Part shown: positions 26,230 through 35,381 of the stretch, piece by piece
How positions within the stretch are numbered: position 1 is the first letter of the stretch
How the letters are laid out: each line of letters begins with the position of its first letter
Assembly: GCF_000237085.1 (NCBI RefSeq)
Contig: NC_016627.1
Location: 3,162,118 to 3,226,117 of the forward strand
Direction of reading: 5' to 3'
DNA from: Acetivibrio clariflavus DSM 19732
Lineage (GTDB): Bacteria > Bacillota > Clostridia > Acetivibrionales > Acetivibrionaceae
Length of the DNA: 64,000 bases
Program-made: the position numbers and the translations under genes
The notes under the pieces: generated by a model
Told to the model about the DNA's origin: nothing
The model's input: the letters and a program-made list of their open reading frames with translations, nothing else
The model's database searches: none

Positions 26230-26355
26230 CAAAAACTCCACGGTTAAACCTTGCATTTTTGGCCTTTTCAATTACTTGGATAAAACAGATTATTAAAACA
26301 ATATTTATATATAATCGCCTCGTTAAAAATATTTATAAAATATAAGCTAAAACTG

Positions 26356-26398
26356 TATCAGCCATTTCAAAAACATATACATTTTGAAATGGCTGATA
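26356..26398 (-). terminator. Terminator of the xylanase (GH30) transcript
   Basis: The perfect 17-bp arms TATCAGCCATTTCAAAA and TTTTGAAATGGCTGATA with a 9-nt loop lie right behind the GH30 stop. The following minus-strand sequence has only a short T-run (CAGTTTTAG). Confidence 0.7.
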
Positions 26399-26413
26399 TT
26401 TAAGCTTAAAAGC

Positions 26414-28435
26414 TTATTCCACAGGGAACTTACTAATCTGACCAAGCAATCGCATTTTCATATAAGCATAATCTATCGAATTTACAGTTCCGTCTCCGTT
26501 TACATCAGCCGCAATCATTCCGTCTTTTGAAGGGAACTCTTTTATTTGACCAAGCAAATACATCTTCAGATATCCATAGTCAATCGAATTAAAGTCTCCG
26601 TCTCCATTAACGTCGCCATAAATCACCTCAGGTACGGGATTTTCAACAGTTCCTCCTGTAAATACAAACCAGTCAATATTGAACAGATATCCGCCACCAC
26701 CGGTAAATACCAGGTATAGGTCATGTTTACCTTTAATCTCCGGTATATCGGCTTTGACGGTTACATAATTATGCCAGTCTCCAGTGCCGCTTACCGGTAT
26801 TTTTACCACAGTAGTTCCATATAATTCATCAAGACGAATTTCAATTGCTCCTCCGCTTTCAGCACTAGCCACACTAGCCTCAAAACCTGTTGCTCCGGTA
26901 CCGAAGTCTACTCCCTTAAAGAGAATATAATCTCCGTTTTCTATATAGGCAACATTTTTATTTCCGTCATCGGCAATTGTTTCGCACTGAATACCGTACA
27001 TTTCGTTATAGTCTTCAGCCTGTATTATATCGTAGGCACTTCTTGACTCAGGTTTAGGTGTTGGTGTCGGAAGCTGTGGAGGTATCTGTTCCTCATCGTC
27101 AACTCCCAATGCTACTGTCACAACCGATCTGGCCGGAAGGGTAACTGTGTTTCCGAAGAGGCTTCCAACCTTTTTAAATCTTTCATTACCTTCAGGAAGT
27201 GTACGGTATATTATCGACTTATTGGAAGAATAGCCCTTCAAATCAAGTGCAACCGAATGTTCACTATATCCTTTGTTTATAAATATCATTGTCAATTTGC
27301 TCTTATCGGGTGATACAAAGGCAGAAACTTTTATATCGTTTGAGCTGACGGAAGCGTCCACCCTCTTGTATCCCGGATCTGTAAATTTCGCAAACTGCTG
27401 CATGATATAATAGAAGTCGGAAATTATATAACCTTCTTTTGTAGTCCATTGTTCCGGATTTCTCGGAACTTCAATAGCCACCAAAGGTCTTTGTGAGTTT
27501 TCCCAAATGAGATCCCAGTAGAAATAACCGCTAACACCTTCTACCACAAGGGAGTTGTGGATCAATTCTGCAGTAGTGAAAGGTGTTCCGTAATCATACT
27601 CTGTCATAAACAGCGGCTTATCGGCAAAATCTCTTGCCAGGCTTCTGAATATGTCATTAAAGCTGTCAGGATTATAGGGATCTCCACCGTTGTAAAGGTG
27701 ATGGGCAATACCGTATACCTTGGAAAGGTCCATGTATCTTGCGTAGTTTTGAACAGTATTGTTCATTATACCTGCCGATTCAACCCCCAATATTTTGGGC
27801 ATGTCCGGTAAATCCTTTATTTTTTCATAAACAGCGTCCAGAGCCTTTGCATAACTGGGATATTCAGAAGTTTCAGTTTCCCTGAAAATACAAGTTTCCC
27901 AGTCGCCGCTCTCATACTCCGGTTCGTTTTGGATGCTTATGTAATCAGGAATAATTCCTTTTGCCCTATAGGCAACCAAAGAGTTATACCAATAATCGGC
28001 AAACTTTTCATACACAAAGGATCCGTTTTCTTTTGCAAGGGTTCCTCCATTCATAACACCATTTCTCTTCAGATCCGATGGCGGTGACCATGAAGAAAGC
28101 AAAACTTTAAGATTGGGATTCATTATTTTACCGTACTTGACAATCTCCATATCGTCGTAGCCAAAATTATTGCTGTTTCTGTACTGATTCCTGAGTCTCA
28201 AAATATCCAGACCGGAATCATAAAACAGTATTCTGTAAAGGTCATTCTTGTTTGGATGCGTTGTCAAATAGTCATTGTACCATGCTATTGCCGCACCAAA
28301 CCCTTCAAGAGTCTGATATGTGGTATTGACATCTACAGAAGCTGTATAGCTTGCTGCGTTGGTTTTCGGGAAATTTACCAAAGTCAATACCATTGAAAGC
28401 ACAACCGATAAAACCAACTTTCTTTTCTTAAGCAT
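26414..28435 (-). CDS. Cellulosomal GH30 xylanase with CBM6 and type I dockerin
   Basis: 673 residues. Signal peptide 1-27, GH30 catalytic domain about 30-450, Pro/Thr linker (PPQLPTPTPKPES), CBM6 about 470-605 and dockerin about 608-673. The acid/base Glu171 is in ISIQNEPEYE and the nucleophile Glu279 in PLFMTEYDYG. The pattern fits GH30 subfamily 8 (glucuronoxylan/xylan endo-hydrolase), and the same architecture is known in C. thermocellum. The dockerin repeats both read NSIDYxYxKMxLLGQI, with Ile in place of the usual Thr/Ser after the conserved Ser. It lies 60 bp behind rsgI, so it is probably a direct output gene of the sigI-rsgI unit. Secreted, and active on hemicellulose within the cellulosome. 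Confidence 0.92.
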   Translation of the reverse strand: MLKKRKLVLSVVLSMVLTLVNFPKTNAASYTASVDVNTTYQTLEGFGAAIAWYNDYLTTHPNKNDLYRILFYDSGLDILRLRNQYRNSNNFGYDDMEIVKYGKIMNPNLKVLLSSWSPPSDLKRNGVMNGGTLAKENGSFVYEKFADYWYNSLVAYRAKGIIPDYISIQNEPEYESGDWETCIFRETETSEYPSYAKALDAVYEKIKDLPDMPKILGVESAGIMNNTVQNYARYMDLSKVYGIAHHLYNGGDPYNPDSFNDIFRSLARDFADKPLFMTEYDYGTPFTTAELIHNSLVVEGVSGYFYWDLIWENSQRPLVAIEVPRNPEQWTTKEGYIISDFYYIMQQFAKFTDPGYKRVDASVSSNDIKVSAFVSPDKSKLTMIFINKGYSEHSVALDLKGYSSNKSIIYRTLPEGNERFKKVGSLFGNTVTLPARSVVTVALGVDDEEQIPPQLPTPTPKPESRSAYDIIQAEDYNEMYGIQCETIADDGNKNVAYIENGDYILFKGVDFGTGATGFEASVASAESGGAIEIRLDELYGTTVVKIPVSGTGDWHNYVTVKADIPEIKGKHDLYLVFTGGGGYLFNIDWFVFTGGTVENPVPEVIYGDVNGDGDFNSIDYGYLKMYLLGQIKEFPSKDGMIAADVNGDGTVNSIDYAYMKMRLLGQISKFPVE

Positions 28436-28470
28436 AAATATTCCTCCCTTAAAAATTTTTCTATTTTATA

Positions 28471-28492
28471 CTCTCCCTTCTAAAGGGAAGAG
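28471..28492 (-). promoter_or_regulatory. Intergenic hairpin between rsgI and the GH30 gene
   Basis: CTCTTCCCTT and AAGGGAGAG pair with one mismatch, immediately after the rsgI stop, with AT-rich sequence following. It is likely an mRNA-processing or stability site or a leaky terminator within the operon. Confidence 0.5.
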
Positions 28493-28495
28493 TTG

Positions 28496-30433
28496 TTATC
28501 TTGGATATAAACAGCTTTGTGGAACAACAGACCTTTCAATGCCGGGGCCTTCCCACTCAAGCCTGATACTTCCTGCCAAACCTGTATTGCGATACAAAAG
28601 CATTACTTCAACCCTCTGTCCGGCTTTCAAAGAGATGGCCTCAGTCTTTGCTGTATTTATCTCGCTTGCTGTCCACTTATCTATCAGAAGCTGTCTGTCT
28701 ATCCATAAACTTGCTCCATCATCATAACTGACATAGAACACATAATCCCCGTCATAAGGCACCTGTATAAAGCCTGTCCAACGTACGCTGAACTTCTGGT
28801 CCTGATTAATCGATTTGCTTGGTGATCCAACACCCCAGTTAAAATCAATAACGCTATCAATTCCCTTTTCTTTTGGATTTGTTAAGTTATCTTCATCAAA
28901 GTACTCATAGAACAAGCCGATACCTTTTCCGGGTATGGAACTTCCATAATGCTTTGGTTCCGCCGGATACAGGCATTCAGTAGGTACAATAGACCTTACA
29001 GTACTTGCACTGCTCCATTCGAGTTTGACAAATCCATTGCCGGTATTATTAAAGTATTCAAGTTTAATATCGTAAAGCTTGCCAGCTTCAAGGTAAATTT
29101 TTCCCATCTCGTCAAGACCTACAAGATTGTCCCATTTATCTATTATCAGTTTATTGTCAATCCAAAGTCTAACTCCGTTGTCCCGGCTGATATAGAAAGT
29201 ATATTCCTCACTATAGAGAGGCCTTATTTTTCCAGTCCATCGCACACTGTAAGATTCATCATTCCTGATTTCTTTTGCCGGCGAATTTACACCCCAGAAG
29301 AAATCAATTGTTTTATCCACACGAGTTAATTTAAAGTTGGTAAGATCTATGTTATCAAAATAATCGCCTCTTAATCCCGTTCCCGGAATTATTTGTATCG
29401 GTGCAGGTTTAGGCATCATTTCAGGTTGAGGCCAAGGTTTAGGTTCAGGTGTTTTAACAGGTATATTTTGAGTATTTATAACTATCTGCTCTGCCGGTGT
29501 AGCCAAAGATGCAAAACCTTCCGTCACCGAAGCAGTTGGAGTCTCTGTCACCGAAGGCGTCGGGGTTAATTCCGGAGTATGGCTTGGAGAAATTGTATTT
29601 TCTTCAATAACTGTGTTTGTTGGCTTTGCTCCCGTTGAAGATTCGATACTCTTTTTCACATCATTATAAATCTTTACCAGTTCTTCGGTTGAAGCCCCTT
29701 TTAGCTCTTCAATCGATATATCTCTTCCATTCTTTATAATTTCAGAATAAAGGGCAAACTTTGCCGGAGAAACACCTTGTTCAAAAGCTTGTGTTCTGGT
29801 TTTCGGTTCAATTTCAAGCGCAACAATATCTGTATCGGAACCGCTTGTCTTTTTTATATTCTCCTTTAATTTCACTAAAATATTTTCAATAACATCCTCT
29901 TCCCTTTGAGCTTGTTTTTTGTACTCCTTATTATCAGGATTTGCTGCACCTGAAATCAATATATATACTTTGCTTTTTTCATTTATAAAAGCTTTATCTT
30001 TGCATATCCCGTATAATTTAGCAAAAGCATCCTCCAGCTTCAGACCGTTGAAATTTTCTCCACTCAAAATCACCTCTGCATCCTTGTTCAAAGAATTAAC
30101 TTTAAGAACCTTTTGCAGCTTATCGATAGTAAATTCTACACTGGGGTTAATATCCATACAGATATAAGCATATTCCTGCATGGTAAATAAATTTTTACTG
30201 AAGTTTGCAATTAAGCTGGCAGCAATACTTATAATTAAGCAAAAACATGCTGCAGCAGCTAAATATCTCTTTATGTAATATTTATGGTTTATAATATCTT
30301 TATCTGTAAACACAACTTCTTTACCTATATACATTGTACTGGTGCGATTGATTTTATATACTGCGTTCTGAGGAGTAGCCACTACTGCCGACTTTTTGTC
30401 CAAACTAAATATCAAACCTCTATACGTTGCCAC
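28496..30433 (-). CDS. rsgI: RsgI-type anti-sigma-I factor with two PA14 sensor domains
   Basis: 645 residues. The cytoplasmic RsgI N-domain (1-50, GLIFSLDKKSAVVATPQNAV) holds the sigma factor. There is one membrane helix at about 57-77, then the conserved juxtamembrane domain with MDINPSVEFTID. In studied RsgI proteins cleavage occurs between this Asn (N96) and Pro (P97). A Pro/Thr-rich stalk (about 265-350) leads to two PA14 domains (about 355-490 and 510-645) with RDNGVRLWIDNKLIIDKW and YDDGASLWIDRQLLIDKW. The PA14 pair outside the cell senses polysaccharide, as in C. thermocellum RsgI3. It lies 6 bp after sigI. Confidence 0.93.
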   Translation of the reverse strand: MATYRGLIFSLDKKSAVVATPQNAVYKINRTSTMYIGKEVVFTDKDIINHKYYIKRYLAAAACFCLIISIAASLIANFSKNLFTMQEYAYICMDINPSVEFTIDKLQKVLKVNSLNKDAEVILSGENFNGLKLEDAFAKLYGICKDKAFINEKSKVYILISGAANPDNKEYKKQAQREEDVIENILVKLKENIKKTSGSDTDIVALEIEPKTRTQAFEQGVSPAKFALYSEIIKNGRDISIEELKGASTEELVKIYNDVKKSIESSTGAKPTNTVIEENTISPSHTPELTPTPSVTETPTASVTEGFASLATPAEQIVINTQNIPVKTPEPKPWPQPEMMPKPAPIQIIPGTGLRGDYFDNIDLTNFKLTRVDKTIDFFWGVNSPAKEIRNDESYSVRWTGKIRPLYSEEYTFYISRDNGVRLWIDNKLIIDKWDNLVGLDEMGKIYLEAGKLYDIKLEYFNNTGNGFVKLEWSSASTVRSIVPTECLYPAEPKHYGSSIPGKGIGLFYEYFDEDNLTNPKEKGIDSVIDFNWGVGSPSKSINQDQKFSVRWTGFIQVPYDGDYVFYVSYDDGASLWIDRQLLIDKWTASEINTAKTEAISLKAGQRVEVMLLYRNTGLAGSIRLEWEGPGIERSVVPQSCLYPR

Positions 30434-30439
30434 AATAAT

Positions 30440-31186
30440 TCACCTGCCACTATTAAAGTATGATTTAAGATGCTCATAGTTATTGCCATAAATAAGGCTT
30501 ACCGATATAATAAATTTCCTGTTTTTTTCTATCGTGCTGGGATGTACGTTTACAAATTTCATTATATCTTTCATAGGAAAATACTTCTTTTTTACAAGCT
30601 TATTGAAAACCTCTTTATTCTCTGCAATTTTACGACCTATCTCCACGCACATCCTGATAGAATCACTGTGTTTGGGCGTATATTTATGTAGCTCACTTAT
30701 TTTTATGCCAAAACTTTTAAGCATCTCCGAATAATGCTTTATTTCCTGAAACACTTCAATTCTCTCATATCCTGCCGACGATTCATCCTGAAGGAATTTG
30801 TCCTCAAAATGCTCATCATCCCATTCAAAATATGAGAAAGGCATTTCCTTATTTTTCGAGCTAATCCTGAAATAGTCAATTATTCTTCTTTTTATTACCA
30901 TCTCTGCAAAGGAAAAAAAGTTAAACCCTTTTTTATTCTTGCTGTTATCATATTTCTCAATTGCTTCATTAAAAGCTATTAAACCAATACTGTATTCATC
31001 ACTGTTCTTTATATCAATCTTATTTTTTACCGAATTGGAAAGTACTTTGATTATAAAAGGAATGTAATCTACAATGAATTCTTCTCTGAGTTGATCGTCT
31101 CCCGCTTTGATTCTATCGATAATGCTGGCTAAATCCTCCTTAACTTCGGAGTTATATATTGAAAAAAGAAATAACAAATGTTCCAC
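30440..31186 (-). CDS. sigI: RNA polymerase sigma factor SigI
   Basis: 248 residues, full SigI length. The sigma-70-like region 2 covers DQLREEFIVDYIPFIIKVLS through FNFFSFAEMVIKRRIIDYFR. The SigI-specific C-terminal DNA-binding domain includes MKDIMKFVNVHPSTIEKNRK. It drives transcription of biomass-degrading genes when released from RsgI. It is the first gene of the sigI-rsgI-GH30 unit and has a sigmaA-type promoter about 155 bp upstream; I could not assign a SigI self-promoter. Confidence 0.95.
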   Translation of the reverse strand: MEHLLFLFSIYNSEVKEDLASIIDRIKAGDDQLREEFIVDYIPFIIKVLSNSVKNKIDIKNSDEYSIGLIAFNEAIEKYDNSKNKKGFNFFSFAEMVIKRRIIDYFRISSKNKEMPFSYFEWDDEHFEDKFLQDESSAGYERIEVFQEIKHYSEMLKSFGIKISELHKYTPKHSDSIRMCVEIGRKIAENKEVFNKLVKKKYFPMKDIMKFVNVHPSTIEKNRKFIISVSLIYGNNYEHLKSYFNSGR

Positions 31187-31340
31187 CTCTTCATTCTACA
31201 TTTCTTGCCCAGTAATCCTAAATAAACATCATCTTCAGTTCACAGATACACCTTAAGGTTAATTTGAATATTTATTCACACACGTCTTTCAGGCGGAAAT
31301 TTCAACACCTCTGCTATATTATAAAAATATCTATATATCT

Positions 31341-31369
31341 ATTATATATTGAAAAGTACAATTTTCCAA
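31341..31369 (-). promoter_or_regulatory. SigmaA promoter of sigI-rsgI
   Basis: TTGGAA (31364-31369), a 17-bp spacer, TATAAT (31341-31346). Confidence 0.6.
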
Positions 31370-31505
31370 CTATAACTTATCTATTAGCTCTATCCGGGCC
31401 ATTCCCGCATGTTTGCACTTATCTCCAAATCTGTCAGACCAAAAAATAATACATCATTGTCAATGAGCAAAAAATTTTATATAAAAAACAAACTCAGCTT
31501 TCAAT

Positions 31506-31558
31506 AATAAAAAAAGAACCTCTTTCTTGTCATTTTGTCAATGATAAGAAAGCGGCTT
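31506..31558 (-). terminator. Second terminator-like hairpin upstream of sigI
   Basis: On the minus strand CTTTCTTATCATT pairs with AATGACAAGAAAG (one mismatch), followed by AGG and a run of seven T after TTC. It lies about 200 bp behind the first terminator. Confidence 0.6.
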
Positions 31559-31760
31559 ACAAAGGAAAAAGGAAGTATACAATAAATTACAATTCCTGGA
31601 AAGGTAGTTTTGAAATGAATATTTAGAATTATAATTTATTACAAATATCTTCCTTAACAGTATATTCGTCCTTATTCTATTTTTTATTTCGCATATTTAA
31701 AAAAATCAATTATTTATTTTATAAATGTTATAAATAACGATTAAACTGCATTTAAATAAA

Positions 31761-31790
31761 TAAACTCCGGAAATATACATCCGGAGTTTA
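31761..31790 (-). terminator. Terminator of the stalk-domain protein gene
   Basis: The perfect 10-bp arms TAAACTCCGG/CCGGAGTTTA lie 10 bp behind the stop, with TTTATTTAAA following. Confidence 0.7.
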
Positions 31791-31799
31791 TTGAAAACC

Positions 31800-33917
31800 T
31801 TATTGCATAAAAATCATATCACTAATTTCCATGTTTACCTTCATCTCTATAAAGTCTCTTGTGGAATCATCATAAATATAAAGAATTTTCTTTCCTTTCA
31901 AAGGAGATTGATTATCTCGGTCATAAGCGTATATGAGGTAATAATTCCCTTTAGCTTTTATGACCTTAATAATTTCCAAATTATCTTGTAAAGCTATTTT
32001 ATTTGCATTGTTAAATTTATAAATTTCAAATTTCTTATCTAAAGGACTGCTACCGCATACAAATAATGTATCCTCTATCTTATTCCAATATTTTACGTCA
32101 AAATTGCCAAGAAGCTCATTAAAGGCATATCCGTAAGAATAAAGTTTATTGGCATTAATTCCGGCTTCATATCCTGAAAATACTAAACTGTCTCTTACTG
32201 AATCCCAATATTTTGTTTTCATATCAACAACAAGGTTTCTAATGGTATTTCCTTCATATATTAACATTGTATCTCTTTGCTTATCAGTTATTCTGCTTTT
32301 ATCGGTAACATCAATAAACAGTTTGTTATTAACGGATAGAGTATTTTTTATACTCAAAACATCCAATGTAAATGTCGGATCATTTACACCATTATATATG
32401 TATAATGCTGAATCCTTACTAGAACCTATGGTACCTAGCGAAAGAAGTATATCACTTTCAATTCTAAACTCTTTTAAAGTAAAATCTTTAATAAAAACTC
32501 TTGTAGACGCTGTGTTTTCATATTCCATAACAAAAGAACTTATTTTAGGATAGTCTCCTTTTACTGTTTTACCATTCGAATCAATATATGATCCACCCTT
32601 AACAGCTACATACAGTTTATCTTTGTAAGCTATTATTTTAGTTACACTATACTCAATGTATACATTCTTCCTGTATTCAAACAAGACTTTATTCAAACCA
32701 CTGTTAGTTAACTTATAAAGCTTTCCGGATTTTACAATATATATTTCATTTCTACAAACAGCTAAATCATTGATATTTATATCTGTGTCACCAAGTAATA
32801 TTTTAAAATAACTTTTATCAGTACCGAATGAATTATAAGAAGCTAATGGTTTGTCTTTTCCCGTTTCTAAAACCCCGGTCATATATACAACATTATCGAA
32901 TATAACATAATCTTTTATAATAAAGTCGTCGGAAAGAACCTTTGGAGTCCATGGATTCGAAGAATTTTTGTCAAAAACCAGCAAAGTATAATTTCTTGTA
33001 TTGTCATATTTATTTACCAACAATTTTCCGTTTACTTCAATATGCTTTCCTACATAAAAATTGTTTTCAATTAATGTCAACGACTCTCCGTCAAATCTAT
33101 ATAACTTGTTAAATTTTTGCTCTCTATCGTATCCGTGAATTAACAAATTATTATTGTATTCAAAAGTCTCCTGAATATCAAAATCATTAATTAAAATTTC
33201 AAATCTGCCATCTTTATACTGTGCAAAATTGTTTTTACTTGTGGTCGAATCAAACATTGTAAGAAGAATTCTACCTTTATAAGAATACCAGTTCACTATT
33301 GATTTATTATTTAAAGGTATTACCTTAAAATCGTTTCCATCATAAACATAAACCGTATTATTGTTATTCTTCCCTTTTTCATAGAACAAAACTCCACCTG
33401 TTTCATACTTACCAACTCTTGTTATGTAAATTGCTTTTTTAGCATCATCCCAAACTACATTTGCACCGGCATTTTCAGAAACAAACCTTAACGGTACAAA
33501 TGTTCTCCCACTTACTATTTTAGGTGCAACCGTCATAACTTTCTGTTCACCGTTCACGAACGCTACATTATTGTCTATGTAAAGCTTCATTTGACTTCCC
33601 ATTTTAACTGCAATAATTGATCTTTCACTGTCATCCCATCTAACAGTATATCCAAGTTCCTCAAAAATTGTTCTAAACGGCACTAAAGTATATCCATTTT
33701 CAATAAAAGGAGCTATGTCCATTTTCTTCTTTATACTTCTCGTCAAATAATCTTTTGAATCAATTGTAAAGGTTAAGTCCACAAACTCATTGTTAATAAT
33801 TTTTGCTTGAACACCATTCTTACCAAATACAAATAAGAATAGAAGCAGGATAAAAAAAGACCACAGCACTTTTGAATTTTTCACAATCCTTTTTAAATTA
33901 AGAAAAATGTCTTTCAT
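31800..33917 (-). CDS. Secreted copper-amine-oxidase-N (stalk) domain protein with large repeat-like C-terminus
   Basis: 705 residues from the ATG behind AAGGAGGG. An N-terminal hydrophobic segment (VLWSFFILLLFLFVF) acts as signal or anchor. Residues about 60-170 form the paired stalk domain: LVPFRTIFEELGYTVRWDD and FVPLRFVSENAGANVVWDD. The remaining 530 residues are beta-rich with recurring YDG/YKD/LYVY-type strands (VYVYDGNDFKVIPLNN, KLYRFDGESLTLIENN), suggesting a propeller-like domain. The stalk domain is common in clostridial wall proteins and is not an oxidase. It is a single-gene transcript; function unknown. Confidence 0.8.
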   Translation of the reverse strand: MKDIFLNLKRIVKNSKVLWSFFILLLFLFVFGKNGVQAKIINNEFVDLTFTIDSKDYLTRSIKKKMDIAPFIENGYTLVPFRTIFEELGYTVRWDDSERSIIAVKMGSQMKLYIDNNVAFVNGEQKVMTVAPKIVSGRTFVPLRFVSENAGANVVWDDAKKAIYITRVGKYETGGVLFYEKGKNNNNTVYVYDGNDFKVIPLNNKSIVNWYSYKGRILLTMFDSTTSKNNFAQYKDGRFEILINDFDIQETFEYNNNLLIHGYDREQKFNKLYRFDGESLTLIENNFYVGKHIEVNGKLLVNKYDNTRNYTLLVFDKNSSNPWTPKVLSDDFIIKDYVIFDNVVYMTGVLETGKDKPLASYNSFGTDKSYFKILLGDTDININDLAVCRNEIYIVKSGKLYKLTNSGLNKVLFEYRKNVYIEYSVTKIIAYKDKLYVAVKGGSYIDSNGKTVKGDYPKISSFVMEYENTASTRVFIKDFTLKEFRIESDILLSLGTIGSSKDSALYIYNGVNDPTFTLDVLSIKNTLSVNNKLFIDVTDKSRITDKQRDTMLIYEGNTIRNLVVDMKTKYWDSVRDSLVFSGYEAGINANKLYSYGYAFNELLGNFDVKYWNKIEDTLFVCGSSPLDKKFEIYKFNNANKIALQDNLEIIKVIKAKGNYYLIYAYDRDNQSPLKGKKILYIYDDSTRDFIEMKVNMEISDMIFMQ

Positions 33918-33987
33918 CCAAAATTCCCTCCTTAAAAATTTACTATTAATGTGCAAGAAGTCTTTTAACTCTCCTTTTCATATATTT

Positions 33988-34018
33988 AACGCATAAAATT
34001 AAGTAAAATTTATGCGTT
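33988..34018. repeat. Palindrome upstream of the stalk-domain protein gene
   Basis: The 10-bp arms AACGCATAAA/TTTATGCGTT with an 11-nt loop lie about 70 bp before the start. It could be the terminator of the ATP-grasp gene on the minus strand, or an operator. Confidence 0.4.
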
Positions 34019-34209
34019 ATTTTTACACAGCCATCAAACTACAGCAATTATCAAAAAAACATCTTGCCTCATAATAACATAATTATAGCATATACTTCTA
34101 TTTTATAAAGCAGAATTTTCTAAAAATAATAAAATTTATATCAATCTATTTTTTTATGCTCTAATTTTTATATTTATTAAACTTCATATTACCCCATGAT
34201 ATTTATTTT

Positions 34210-35235
34210 TTACTGTAACACAATATCCCATCTTTCAGCAGCAGACTTTAGAATTCTTTTTACCATTGAAACATAATCAATACCGTATAATTCACAACAC
34301 TTGGCCATTGCCTTTTTCGGATGCAGAGAAACATCAGAATTAAATTCAAGGAAATAGTGATTTCCTTCATCATCCACACGTATATCAAAGCTTCCGTAAT
34401 CAAGGGGTATGAACATGTCGTAAATAGCTTCGCATTGGGATTTGATATGTTTATAATCTTTAAGATTTATATCTCTTTTTACTTCACGGTAATCCCCATT
34501 AAGTTTTGCATTAAAATAAATGAACTCACTGTTGAGAGAAGTCCCATTACTCTTCAGATACTCAATCATACCTGTAAACTTTTCTCTTTTATTGCCTATA
34601 ACAAAAACTTTGAACTCCCTGCCGGAAATAAACTTTTCAATTATCAGAGGCTGGTGCAAAGTACCATAAATCGTCTCAGCTTTTAACATTAACTCATCCT
34701 TGTTATATGCAACAGCATTTGCGTTTATACCAACTGAATTCGATTCGAAGGCAGGCTTAATTATAAGAGGATAATGGGAAGTTTCAAGTCTCTTTAGCTT
34801 AGAGATATCCTCAACAAACACCCAGGGCGCAGTAGGTATATTCATCTTATCCCATAAGGATTTCATGAGATGTTTATTCTGACAAACCGTCATAGTGTAA
34901 GGATCAGCACCGCTATAAGGAATTCCTGCAGCTTCACAAATGGCAGGAACTTTCGACAGCCTAAATCTTTTTCTAAAGCCGGATGACATATTAAAAATAA
35001 AATCCACTTGTTTTTTTATTATATTGATGTTATTAATGATATCTTCAGGAGTACCAAGCAATCTCACTTCAAACCCCAATTTGTTAAGGGCTGCCGTAAC
35101 TGCCTGAATCTCTTCCCTTTCCCTCCAATGATACATAACATCAATGCTAACATGTTCTTTTTCAACAACACTGCTTGCAATCTTAAGCGCATCCTCTTTT
35201 GACTCATATACAATTCCTATAGTCCTGACCTTCAC
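34210..35235 (-). CDS. D-alanine-D-alanine ligase-like ATP-grasp protein
   Basis: 341 residues. The N-terminal Rossmann-like part has FIFNMSSGFRKRFRLSKVPA. The ATP-grasp domain is from about 125: PLIIKPAFESNSVGINANAV, GREFKVFVIGN and the metal site DIRVDDEGNHYFLEFNSDVS. GADPYTMTVCQNKHLMK matches the Ddl active-site entry (NKxxxK). It ligates a carboxylate to an amine with ATP; with no mur/van neighbours, cell-wall Ddl is only one option and peptide or natural-product ligases are others. Isolated gene with a GGGGGAG site before ATG. Confidence 0.8.
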   Translation of the reverse strand: MKVRTIGIVYESKEDALKIASSVVEKEHVSIDVMYHWREREEIQAVTAALNKLGFEVRLLGTPEDIINNINIIKKQVDFIFNMSSGFRKRFRLSKVPAICEAAGIPYSGADPYTMTVCQNKHLMKSLWDKMNIPTAPWVFVEDISKLKRLETSHYPLIIKPAFESNSVGINANAVAYNKDELMLKAETIYGTLHQPLIIEKFISGREFKVFVIGNKREKFTGMIEYLKSNGTSLNSEFIYFNAKLNGDYREVKRDINLKDYKHIKSQCEAIYDMFIPLDYGSFDIRVDDEGNHYFLEFNSDVSLHPKKAMAKCCELYGIDYVSMVKRILKSAAERWDIVLQ

Positions 35236-35321
35236 AATTTTCTCCCCCTATATAACCCCTCGGTTTATCTTCTCTTACAATACATATTTTAATACAAAAC
35301 AGACAAGTTTACTAAACATAA

Positions 35322-35357
35322 GATGAACAACTTTATTTAAATCCAAAGTTGTTCATC
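35322..35357 (-). terminator. Terminator of the propeller-protein gene
   Basis: The perfect 13-bp arms GATGAACAACTTT/AAAGTTGTTCATC with a 10-nt loop lie 25 bp behind the stop. The U-run is poor. Confidence 0.6.
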
Positions 35358-35381
35358 CTTATATGCCACCTTTTATCTCTT

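Larger units (their letters stand above)
31187..31799. other. 613-bp intergenic region before sigI
   Basis: It contains, in minus-strand order, a terminator for the preceding gene, about 200 bp of AT-rich sequence without an ORF, a second terminator-like hairpin and the sigI promoter with a leader of about 150 nt. The piece between the two hairpins (31560-31760) could encode a small RNA, but I see no promoter. Confidence 0.5.
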
